This document shows positions 43,002 to 49,053 of a stretch of 49,053 bases of DNA, in pieces. Origin of the DNA: Rhodococcus sp. IEGM 1409 (GTDB lineage: Bacteria > Actinomycetota > Actinomycetes > Mycobacteriales > Mycobacteriaceae); NCBI RefSeq assembly GCF_030056735.1, contig NZ_JASHKN010000011.1, positions 1 through 49,053 of the forward strand, in the 5' to 3' direction. The stretch's first letter is position 1. Every line of letters begins with the position of its first letter. A program made the translations under genes and the position numbers. Under the pieces are notes generated by a model. That model worked only from the letters and a program-made list of their open reading frames with translations, did not search any database and was not told where the DNA came from.

Positions 43002-44216
43002 TTAGAGGGACCAGCCTGATTTCTCGGCCCATTCCCACGCCCGGTGGAATGCGGCGTCGAACCACGGGGTCTTGACCCCCAGATAGGCGTCGATCGCCGA
43101 GGCGTAGTCGTCGATGCCGGCAGCGCTCGCAGCCGCCTTGACCTTGAGTTCGGCGTACTCGGCACGCGCCGACGCGTCGGCGCGAAGCCAGTCACGGAAG
43201 AGGATCGCGAACTGCTGACCCGGCCAACCGTCCACCCGAATGTGTATGTTCGCGCGGCGCCCTGGATCTGCGCTGCCGTGAATTCGCTTCGCCCACACCG
43301 CCGGATCGGTCTCGCCACCGAGATACGACGGTTTAGGGTCGTCAGCGACGATGTTCTCGATCCGGGGGAACCCGGCAGCGGCCAGATCCTCCGCGAGATC
43401 ATCGGCAACGCCGAGGTGCTCGACAGTGATCTGAATGTCGATCACGTCCTTGCCATCGAGACCAGGCACTGCGGTCGATCCGATGTGATCGATCCGGCGC
43501 GCGCGGTCACCGGACACCAGTGACAACCGGCCGATGATTCGTTCCGCCTGCACCGGCCACGACGGGTCAGCTGGAGTCAGCTCGGGAAGCCCGCGCACCA
43601 CCGTGCCCTCGCGGACGTTCTTCTCGAAGGGAACAAGTCGATTCGCCCACAGGTCACGGACCACGTCGTCAAGTGAACCCGGCTCGCCGCTGTTGTCGAG
43701 CCACACGTCGGCAACAGCACGACGCTGATCGTCTCTCGCCTGCGCTGCGATGCGCGCACGAGCGTCGGATTCCGGCATACCGCGTGAGCCCACCAGGCGT
43801 CGAACTCGCTCCTCCTCGTCGACGTAGACGATGACGACCAGGTTGAATGCCGGCGCCATCGAACCCTCGACCAAGAGCGGAATGTCTTGAACGAGCACTG
43901 CATCCGAAGGCGCGGACGAGATCTGCTCCATGGTCCGCGCACCGATCAGTGGGTGGAGGATGCCGTTCAGAGTTCCGCGTGACGTGTCGTCGGCAAACGC
44001 CAACGACGCCAACGCGGGGCGGTTGAGGCTGCCGTCCTCGGACAGAATCCCGTCGCCGAATGCGTCGGCCAGAGCGGCAAGTCCAGGAGTACCTGGCTCG
44101 ACCACTTCTCGGGCGATCAAGTCGGCATCGACGATGACGGCTCCCAGTTCGCTGAGGATTTTCGACACTGTCGACTTACCGGCTCCGATGCCTCCAGTGA
44201 GGCCTACTCTCAACAC
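43002..44216 (-). CDS. coaE: Dephospho-CoA kinase fused to a GrpB/UPF0157 domain (404 aa)
   Basis: Final step of CoA synthesis in the N-terminal part: P-loop GGIGAGKST at residues 8-16, DADLIAREVVEPG near 31-43, and the lid region ESDARARIAAQ. Residues about 205-404 form a GrpB-type domain related to nucleotidyltransferases (DHIGSTAVPGLDGKDVIDIQITV, RANIHIRV). This fusion is the normal architecture in mycobacteria and relatives; the GrpB part is reported to affect stability of the kinase, its activity is unclear. Start is GTG at 44216, next to a TTG. Confidence 0.95.
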   Translation of the reverse strand: MLRVGLTGGIGAGKSTVSKILSELGAVIVDADLIAREVVEPGTPGLAALADAFGDGILSEDGSLNRPALASLAFADDTSRGTLNGILHPLIGARTMEQISSAPSDAVLVQDIPLLVEGSMAPAFNLVVIVYVDEEERVRRLVGSRGMPESDARARIAAQARDDQRRAVADVWLDNSGEPGSLDDVVRDLWANRLVPFEKNVREGTVVRGLPELTPADPSWPVQAERIIGRLSLVSGDRARRIDHIGSTAVPGLDGKDVIDIQITVEHLGVADDLAEDLAAAGFPRIENIVADDPKPSYLGGETDPAVWAKRIHGSADPGRRANIHIRVDGWPGQQFAILFRDWLRADASARAEYAELKVKAAASAAGIDDYASAIDAYLGVKTPWFDAAFHRAWEWAEKSGWSL

Positions 44217-44660
44217 ACTCGACAGTCTCTCATCTCCGCGTCCGAGATTCAGACACGCCTACAGATCGAACACGCCGAGGCCTTCGAGGCTCAAATACCA
44301 CAATTTCGGTGACCGTGCGGTTATGTTCTAGCGAACGCACTCTACCTGCACCTTCTCGAGAAAGTGGACGCCATGCGAGCAGATCGCGACCATCACGGTC
44401 AGCACCGCCTCGGAATGCCGAACGGCGTGCACTGTATCGAATTCCCGGAAGTTGCTTTTGCCCTGGCAGAACACCGACGCACTTGGTTCACGATGCTCGT
44501 GAGCCAGGGTCGACACAGCTTCGCGTCGATGCGCAAGCGCACAGCCGAAGCCACCGCTACGTATTGGGTGCCGGCGCCCGCAGCACTTCGCTGACCCGTC
44601 CCACCAGAATCGACAAATGGTCGTCGGTCCCTCGGGGCCGACGGCCATTCCCGTCGATAC
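44217..44660. other. Intergenic region between coaE and the CPBP gene, with one doubtful small ORF
   Basis: 444 bp between two minus-strand genes. It should hold the coaE promoter, but no clear -35/-10 pair was found. The plus-strand ORF at 44364-44594 is listed separately as doubtful. No repeats, tRNA or strong terminator were seen. The minus-strand open frames have poor codon use. Confidence 0.5.
44364..44594 (+). CDS. Possible small hypothetical protein (76 aa), doubtful
   Basis: Third codon positions are about 70 percent GC, as in real genes of this window, and the frame is flanked by opposite-strand genes. A TTATGTT sequence about 35 bp upstream could be a -10 element, and GAGAAAG just upstream is a weak ribosome site. 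The protein (with GVHCIEFPEVAFALAEHRRTWFTML) has no recognised domain. ATG codons at 44364 and 44373 are both possible. It may equally be chance. Confidence 0.35.
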   Translation: MDAMRADRDHHGQHRLGMPNGVHCIEFPEVAFALAEHRRTWFTMLVSQGRHSFASMRKRTAEATATYWVPAPAALR

Positions 44661-45458
44661 TCATCCGTCCGAGTGCCACTGATCCACAACACGCAGTGAC
44701 GGTAGCCGCAAGACCAGGACGACGGCTGACACTGCCATCACCGCAATCGTCATTTCGAGCATCCATTCCTCCGAGGTGTCTCCGTCCGAGAAGAACACGA
44801 TCAAGCCCAGATTGAGCACCCAATGCGCGACCGTCGCGACAAGTGTTCGATGCCCAAGACTCAGTCCGGTCGTCAATGCTCCGAAAATGATCGACAGCCC
44901 CATCGCAGCCACAACGAACAGCACATAGACAGCCACCCCGGACGCCAGTACGTAGACGTGTCCGAGACCGAACACCGCGCCGGTGACGATCATCGCCCGG
45001 ACCGGACCGATCCGGGATTCGAGCAGAGGCTGCACTATTCCTCGCCACCCGATTTCCTCCGCGCCGGCCCCCACGCCCAGCGCGACAACTCCGAGTACGA
45101 CCGTCGACATCGGAAGAGCCGACACGTCAATCGGCACCCATCTCGAATCGGTAAGACGGTCGAGCACGGCAATACCGGCGAGAACACAGATCATCGCCGT
45201 GGTAGTGACAAATGCCGACACGAAAACGGACGAGCGCGTGATCGCAGGAAACGGCAGACGGCCACGCCAACCGACAAGTACCACCGCTGCGCCGAACAGA
45301 GTTGAGAACTGGGTAAGCCGAAGCGCGTCCGAATTCAGACTGCACGATGCCTGGACGAACTCGAGAATCGGCGACACCAGACTCGACACCATGAGGAAGG
45401 TGATCAGCGGGACGACGATCGACGGGCGCGGATGGACCGAATGTTCTTGTGTGCGCAC
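44661..45458 (-). CDS. CPBP family intramembrane metalloprotease (265 aa)
   Basis: Membrane protein with about eight hydrophobic segments, the first at residues 12-36. The CPBP/Abi motifs are present: EEIGWRG at 134-140 (Glu134, Glu135, Arg139), His167 in FGLGH and His212-Trp213 in VAHWVLN. Family members resemble CAAX proteases and bacteriocin-immunity proteins. GTG at 45458 has GGAG 6 nt upstream. No partner gene suggests its substrate. Confidence 0.93.
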   Translation of the reverse strand: MRTQEHSVHPRPSIVVPLITFLMVSSLVSPILEFVQASCSLNSDALRLTQFSTLFGAAVVLVGWRGRLPFPAITRSSVFVSAFVTTTAMICVLAGIAVLDRLTDSRWVPIDVSALPMSTVVLGVVALGVGAGAEEIGWRGIVQPLLESRIGPVRAMIVTGAVFGLGHVYVLASGVAVYVLFVVAAMGLSIIFGALTTGLSLGHRTLVATVAHWVLNLGLIVFFSDGDTSEEWMLEMTIAVMAVSAVVLVLRLPSLRVVDQWHSDG

Positions 45459-45581
45459 CGAATTCTCCGTGACTGCTCGTCGGGGAGCCCCAGCCTAGGA
45501 AGCGTCGGCCCCCTCGGTCGTCACCCTGGAGAGTGATCGGCAATCGATACCGAGGTACTGGTCCGTGCAGCACACATGCCG

Positions 45582-45618
45582 GAAGGCCCCGATCCTGAAG
45601 TGCAGGATCGGGGCCTTC
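45582..45618 (-). terminator. Terminator after rpsA
   Basis: Perfect 16-bp GC-rich stem (45582-45597 with 45603-45618) and a 5-nt loop, 43 bp past the rpsA stop. There is no U tract. A short perfect palindrome, cctgatcagatcagg, lies at 45631-45645 between stop and terminator. Confidence 0.8.
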
Positions 45619-45660
45619 TGGTCGATCTCACCTGATCAGATCAGGCAATTACTTCGCGAA

Positions 45661-47148
45661 TCAGGCGTTGCCCGACAGCTTCTCGCGCAGTGCGGCGAGC
45701 TGTGCATCGCTGGCAAGCGATCCACCAGCGGACTCGGCCGGAGCAGCACCGGCAGCAACCGGAGCCTCGGCGTCGTCTGCAGCAGCCGTCTCCGAGGAGT
45801 AGCCGGCAGCAGCGGTGGCAGCCTCAGCGGCCTCGTCTGCAGCGGTCTTCTCCATCTGAGTGGTGTGCATCTTGTGACGACGCTCAGCCTCGGCGTAGCG
45901 GTTCTCCCACTCTTCGCGCTGCTTGTCGAAGCCCTCGAGCCATTCGTTGGTCTCGGGATCGAAGCCCTCGGGGAAGATGTAGTTGCCCTGATCGTCGTAC
46001 GAGTCGGCCATGCCGTACTTGGACGGATCGAACTCGGCGTTGTAATCCTCGTTGGCCTGCTTCAGCGACAGCGAGATACGACGACGCTCGAGGTCGATGT
46101 CGATGACCTTGACGAGTGCATCGTCGCCGACGCCGACAACCTGGTCCGGAACCTCGACGTGGCGTTCTGCCAGCTCCGAGATGTGAACGAGGCCTTCGAT
46201 TCCCTCTTCGACGCGCACGAATGCACCGAACGGAACCAGCTTCGTGACCTTGCCGGGCACGATCTGGCCGATGGCGTGCGTGCGGGCGAACTGACGCCAC
46301 GGATCTTCCTGCGTTGCCTTGAGCGACAGGGAGACACGCTCGCGGTCCAGGTCGACGTCGAGAACCTCGACGGTGACCTCGGTGCCGACCTCGACAACCT
46401 CGGACGGGTGATCGATGTGCTTCCAAGACAGCTCGGAAACGTGAACCAGACCGTCTACGCCGCCCAGGTCCACGAATGCACCGAAGTTGACGATGGAGGA
46501 CACGACGCCCTTGCGGACCTGGCCCTTCTGGAGCTGGTGCAGGAATTCGCTGCGAACCTCGGACTGAGTCTGCTCGAGCCATGCGCGGCGCGACAGGACC
46601 ACGTTGTTGCGGTTCTTGTCGAGCTCGATGATCTTGGCCTCGATCTCCTTGCCGACATACGGCTGGAGGTCGCGGACGCGACGCATTTCGACGAGCGAAG
46701 CGGGGAGGAAGCCACGAAGACCGATGTCAAGGATGAGGCCGCCCTTGACGACCTCGATGACGGTGCCCTTGACGGCCTCGTCCTTCTCCTTGAGCTCCTC
46801 GATGGTGCCCCAGGCACGCTCGTACTGAGCGCGCTTCTTCGACAGGATCAGTCGACCTTCTTTGTCCTCCTTGGTGAGGACGAGAGCCTCGACCGCATCT
46901 CCCACGGAGACGACCTCGTTGGGGTCGACGTCGTGCTTGATGGAGAGCTCACGAGAAGGGATGACGCCTTCGGTCTTGTAACCGATGTCGAGCAGAACCT
47001 CGTCGCGGTCGACCTTGACGATGGTTCCTTCGACGATGTCACCATCGTTGAAGTACTTGATCGTGGCATCGATGGCGGCGAGGAAGTCCTCGGCGGAGCC
47101 AATGTCGTTAATGGCAACCTGCGGCGAGGTGACGGTTGTGGAGGGCAT
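45661..47148 (-). CDS. rpsA: 30S ribosomal protein S1 (495 aa)
   Basis: mRNA-binding ribosomal protein with four S1 OB-fold domains: about 36-105 (GDIVEGTIVKVDRDEVLLDIG), 123-190 (GTVIEVVKGGLILDIG), 208-277 (RKGVVSSIVNFGAFVDLGGVDGLVHVSELS) and 294-362 (PGKVTKLVPFGAFVRVEEGIEGLVHISELA). A Glu/Ala-rich C-terminal tail follows, ending in LAALREKLSGNA, typical of actinobacteria. ATG at 47148; the frame is open 46 codons further, but that part reads as non-coding leader. In mycobacteria coaE follows rpsA; here the CPBP gene and a 444-bp gap intervene. Confidence 0.97.
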   Translation of the reverse strand: MPSTTVTSPQVAINDIGSAEDFLAAIDATIKYFNDGDIVEGTIVKVDRDEVLLDIGYKTEGVIPSRELSIKHDVDPNEVVSVGDAVEALVLTKEDKEGRLILSKKRAQYERAWGTIEELKEKDEAVKGTVIEVVKGGLILDIGLRGFLPASLVEMRRVRDLQPYVGKEIEAKIIELDKNRNNVVLSRRAWLEQTQSEVRSEFLHQLQKGQVRKGVVSSIVNFGAFVDLGGVDGLVHVSELSWKHIDHPSEVVEVGTEVTVEVLDVDLDRERVSLSLKATQEDPWRQFARTHAIGQIVPGKVTKLVPFGAFVRVEEGIEGLVHISELAERHVEVPDQVVGVGDDALVKVIDIDLERRRISLSLKQANEDYNAEFDPSKYGMADSYDDQGNYIFPEGFDPETNEWLEGFDKQREEWENRYAEAERRHKMHTTQMEKTAADEAAEAATAAAGYSSETAAADDAEAPVAAGAAPAESAGGSLASDAQLAALREKLSGNA

Positions 47149-47229
47149 ATGTTGAATTGCTCCGGACGAGTTGTGGTCGGTTGATGGATTTTGTCGGACG
47201 AGATGCGCAACTGTGGCGTACAAATGTTG

Positions 47230-47263
47230 GAAGTACTTCTTTGGAAGTACTAGATCGAAGTAC
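47230..47263. repeat. Three GAAGTAC direct repeats in the rpsA leader
   Basis: Exact 7-bp copies at 47230-47236, 47244-47250 and 47257-47263 (spacing 14 and 13 bp), the first forming the palindrome GAAGTACTTC. They lie 80-115 bp upstream of rpsA and overlap a possible promoter, so they could be protein-binding sites or RNA elements for S1 autoregulation; this is inferred only from position. Confidence 0.7.
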
Positions 47264-47354
47264 CCAGCTGCATCAATAACGAACAACCGAATACCTGATC
47301 ACATTCCACACCACAGAACCGCACCGCGAGCTCTCTCGTTCCGACTGATTCCGA

Positions 47355-47399
47355 GATCCTGGCCAAGATGATCCTGGTCAAGACGATCTTGTTAAAGAC
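47355..47399. repeat. Three imperfect 15-bp tandem repeats upstream of rpsA
   Basis: Units gatcctggccaagat, gatcctggtcaagac and gatcttgttaaagac lie head to tail with two to six mismatches between units. On the minus strand each unit has a TTGACC-like or TTGGCC-like core, so they could be repeated -35 elements or operator sites. Confidence 0.85.
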
Positions 47400-47504
47400 C
47401 TCGTGCAGACAATCGGTCGGATGACAGACACTCGCGTGAGTAAGACTACGCGTCGGCTATCTTGCCGGGCAAACCCGGGTACCCTGCGGCCGCGTCACCC
47501 GTTC

Positions 47505-47510
47505 TACTGT
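47505..47510 (+). promoter_or_regulatory. -10 element of the methyltransferase gene (leaderless start)
   Basis: TACTGT ends 7 nt before the ATG at 47518, placing the transcription start at the start codon. No ribosome site lies upstream. Confidence 0.45.
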
Positions 47511-47517
47511 GTTGTTC

Positions 47518-48363
47518 ATGTCTGACGAGCGCCATGCCGCCGCCAATTCCATTCTCGGTACCAGCGGCGTCGGCCGGGTCCGTGTCGATTCGAGTGCCAG
47601 CGACCGCGCCAGCCGCGCGTGGTGGGACGCCGACGCCGACGATTACCACAGAACCCACGGCGAGTTTCTGGGCGTGAACAGCGCAGAAGGTGAATTCGTC
47701 TGGTGCCCCGAAGGACTGCACGAGGGCGATCATCACTTGCTGGGCGACATAGTCGACAAGGACATACTGGAGGTTGGTTGCGGCTCGGCTCCCTGTGCCC
47801 GGTGGCTCGCCGGACACGGCGCTCGGGCCGTGGGACTCGACATCTCGATGGGGATGCTCGCGCGCGGGCAGGATGCGATGAACGCCGGCGGACCGGCAGT
47901 CCCGTTGATTCAGGCAAGTGCCGAACTCCTGCCATTTGCCGACGAGAGTTTCGACATCGTCTGTTCCGCGTTCGGAGCTGTGCCGTTCGTGGCCGATTCA
48001 CAGCGGGTGATGGACGAAGTCGCCCGAGTTCTGCGTCCCGGCGGATCGTGGGTCTTTGCGGTCAACCATCCGATTCGATGGATCTTCCCCGACGATCCCG
48101 GGCCCAAGGGATTGACGGCAACGCTCCCCTACTTCGACCGCACTCCGTACGTCGAGGTCGACGACAACGGCGTCCCTACCTACGTCGAGCATCACCGAAC
48201 CATCGGTGACCGGGTTCGTGAGATCGTCGCCGCCGGACTTCAGGTCCGCGACATCATCGAGCCCGAATGGCCGGAGTGGTTGGACCGCGAATGGGGACAG
48301 TGGAGTCCCCTCCGCGGCCAACTCTTCCCGGGCACGGCAATTTTCAGCGCCGTCAAACCCTGA
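47518..48363 (+). CDS. Class I SAM-dependent methyltransferase (281 aa)
   Basis: UbiE-like Rossmann methyltransferase. Motif I is LEVGCGSAP at about 84-92, motif II GLDIS, motif III ASAELLPFADESFDIVCSAFGAVPF, and motif IV RVLRPGGSWVF. An N-terminal extension (residues about 30-60, SRAWWDADADDYHRTHGEFLG) matches actinobacterial methyltransferases of unassigned substrate. ATG at 47518; a start 3 codons upstream is less likely. Divergent from rpsA. Confidence 0.92.
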   Translation: MSDERHAAANSILGTSGVGRVRVDSSASDRASRAWWDADADDYHRTHGEFLGVNSAEGEFVWCPEGLHEGDHHLLGDIVDKDILEVGCGSAPCARWLAGHGARAVGLDISMGMLARGQDAMNAGGPAVPLIQASAELLPFADESFDIVCSAFGAVPFVADSQRVMDEVARVLRPGGSWVFAVNHPIRWIFPDDPGPKGLTATLPYFDRTPYVEVDDNGVPTYVEHHRTIGDRVREIVAAGLQVRDIIEPEWPEWLDREWGQWSPLRGQLFPGTAIFSAVKP

Positions 48364-48366
48364 CGG

Positions 48367-49053
48367 TCACAGCAGCTTCGACAGGAACGCCTTGGTCCGA
48401 TCGTGCTGCGGATTGGCCAGGAGTTCGCGGGGCTCGCCTGCCTCGACCACAACTCCGCCGTCCATGAACACCAACTGATCTGCGACCTCGCGGGCGAAAC
48501 CCATCTCGTGGGTGACGACCACCATCGTCATGCCCTCTTTGGCCAACTGCTTCATCACGGTGAGAACTTCACCGACCAGTTCGGGGTCGAGCGCGGACGT
48601 CGGCTCGTCGAACAGCATGAGCTTCGGGTCCATCGCGAGAGCGCGGGCGATGGCAACTCTTTGCTGCTGACCGCCCGACAACTGGGCCGGGTACGCGTTG
48701 GCTTTGGCGCTCAACCCGACCTGATCGAGGAGGTCCTTCGCTCGTTCGACGGCCTTCTTCTTGCTGACGCGTTTGACCTGCGTCGGCGCTTCGATGATGT
48801 TCTCGAGAGCGGTGCGGTGCGGGAACAAGTTGAAGTGCTGAAACACCATCCCGATGTCACGGCGTTGTTTGGCCGCTGCTCGCGGGTGGAGTTCGTACAG
48901 CTTGCCGTTCTTCTCCGAGTAGCCGACCAGGTCGCCGTCGACATACAGACGGCCGGCGTTGACCTGCTCGAGGTGATTGATACAGCGCAAGAACGTCGAC
49001 TTGCCCGACCCGGACGGTCCGACGAGGCACAAAACTTGGCCAGGGTCGATTTC
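48367..49053 (-). CDS. Polar amino acid ABC transporter ATP-binding protein, partial (5' end off the window)
   Basis: Cytoplasmic ATPase of a polar amino acid importer (GlnQ/ArtP type). Seen in order from the cut end: Walker [11 protein letters not shown]-loop [11 protein letters not shown], signature LSGGQQQR, Walker [15 protein letters not shown] and the switch His in VVVTHEMGF. The C-terminus is complete; only a short N-terminal piece is missing beyond 49053. Stop lies 3 bp from the convergent methyltransferase stop. Permease and binding-protein genes are presumably to the right. Confidence 0.94.
   Translation of the reverse strand, partial: EIDPGQVLCLVGPSGSGKSTFLRCINHLEQVNAGRLYVDGDLVGYSEKNGKLYELHPRAAAKQRRDIGMVFQHFNLFPHRTALENIIEAPTQVKRVSKKKAVERAKDLLDQVGLSAKANAYPAQLSGGQQQRVAIARALAMDPKLMLFDEPTSALDPELVGEVLTVMKQLAKEGMTMVVVTHEMGFAREVADQLVFMDGGVVVEAGEPRELLANPQHDRTKAFLSKLL

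Larger units (their letters stand above)
47149..47517. other. Intergenic region between divergent rpsA and methyltransferase, with repeats
   Basis: 369 bp. It holds three GAAGTAC direct repeats near rpsA (47230-47263) and three 15-bp tandem repeats (47355-47399). A possible rpsA promoter is TTGATG (47271-47276), 18-bp spacer, TAGTAC (47247-47252), which overlaps one GAAGTAC repeat. No gene is supported here. Confidence 0.6.

Overview
The window is a chromosomal segment of a high-GC actinobacterium, most likely a Rhodococcus of the erythropolis/qingshengii type. This is inferred from about 62 percent GC, many GTG/TTG starts, 4-bp stop/start overlaps, protein sequences that read like close relatives of mycobacterial ones, and gene order. 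From memory of the M. tuberculosis map, the right part follows rpsA-coaE-DUF402-uvrB-Usp-MBL-uvrA-infC-rpmI-rplT-rRNA methylase-pheS-pheT-argC..argH, and the left part follows lipase/acyl-CoA synthetase-Trm112-TetR-ABC-mpg-tyrS. Both run here in reverse orientation. No transposase, integrase, phage gene, CRISPR array or tRNA gene was seen.

Layout. Positions 1-351 hold the two-promoter leader of an rRNA operon that lies off the left edge on the minus strand. tyrS and mpg (352-2257, minus) follow. An ABC exporter plus its TetR regulator (2344-4444, plus) comes next, with an operator-like palindrome over its promoter. Then come a Trm112-like protein and a 993-residue lipase/acyl-CoA synthetase fusion (4441-7668, minus). 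Positions 7839-16397 are one complete arginine operon, argC-J-B-D-F-R-G-H (minus), with ARG-box-like sites upstream of argC. An accessory island (16436-21342) carries a hypothetical gene with an in-frame 15-bp tandem repeat, an NAD-dependent epimerase, an SBF-family transporter and a flavin monooxygenase, opposite a divergent double-domain Lrp regulator. pheS-pheT and infC-rpmI-rplT-methyltransferase (21401-27359, minus) follow; infC appears to start with ATC and has an intrinsic terminator in its leader.

After that come DUF1844 and DUF1801 genes (plus), a WYL regulator divergent from an alpha/beta hydrolase, uvrA (minus), a metallo-beta-lactamase-fold hydrolase (plus), a DUF2716 gene (minus), a DoxX-like protein with ten 11-residue repeats (plus), a HelD-type RNA polymerase helicase (plus), a DUF732-like lipoprotein (plus), a universal stress protein (minus), an HTH_67-like protein and uvrB (minus), DUF402 (plus), a coaE-GrpB fusion (minus), a CPBP protease (minus), rpsA (minus), a methyltransferase (plus), and the 3' part of an amino-acid ABC ATPase (minus) cut by the right edge.

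Most of the window is housekeeping: translation (tyrS, pheST, infC, rpmI, rplT, rpsA), arginine synthesis, nucleotide excision repair (uvrA, uvrB) and CoA synthesis. I did not find a clearly new multigene defence or mobile system. The points most worth a second look are the DoxX 11-mer repeat protein, the degenerate adenylation motifs in the lipase/acyl-CoA synthetase fusion, the infC leader and start codon, the two 15-bp tandem repeats (one coding, one in the rpsA upstream region), and the monooxygenase/transporter/epimerase island with its divergent regulator.
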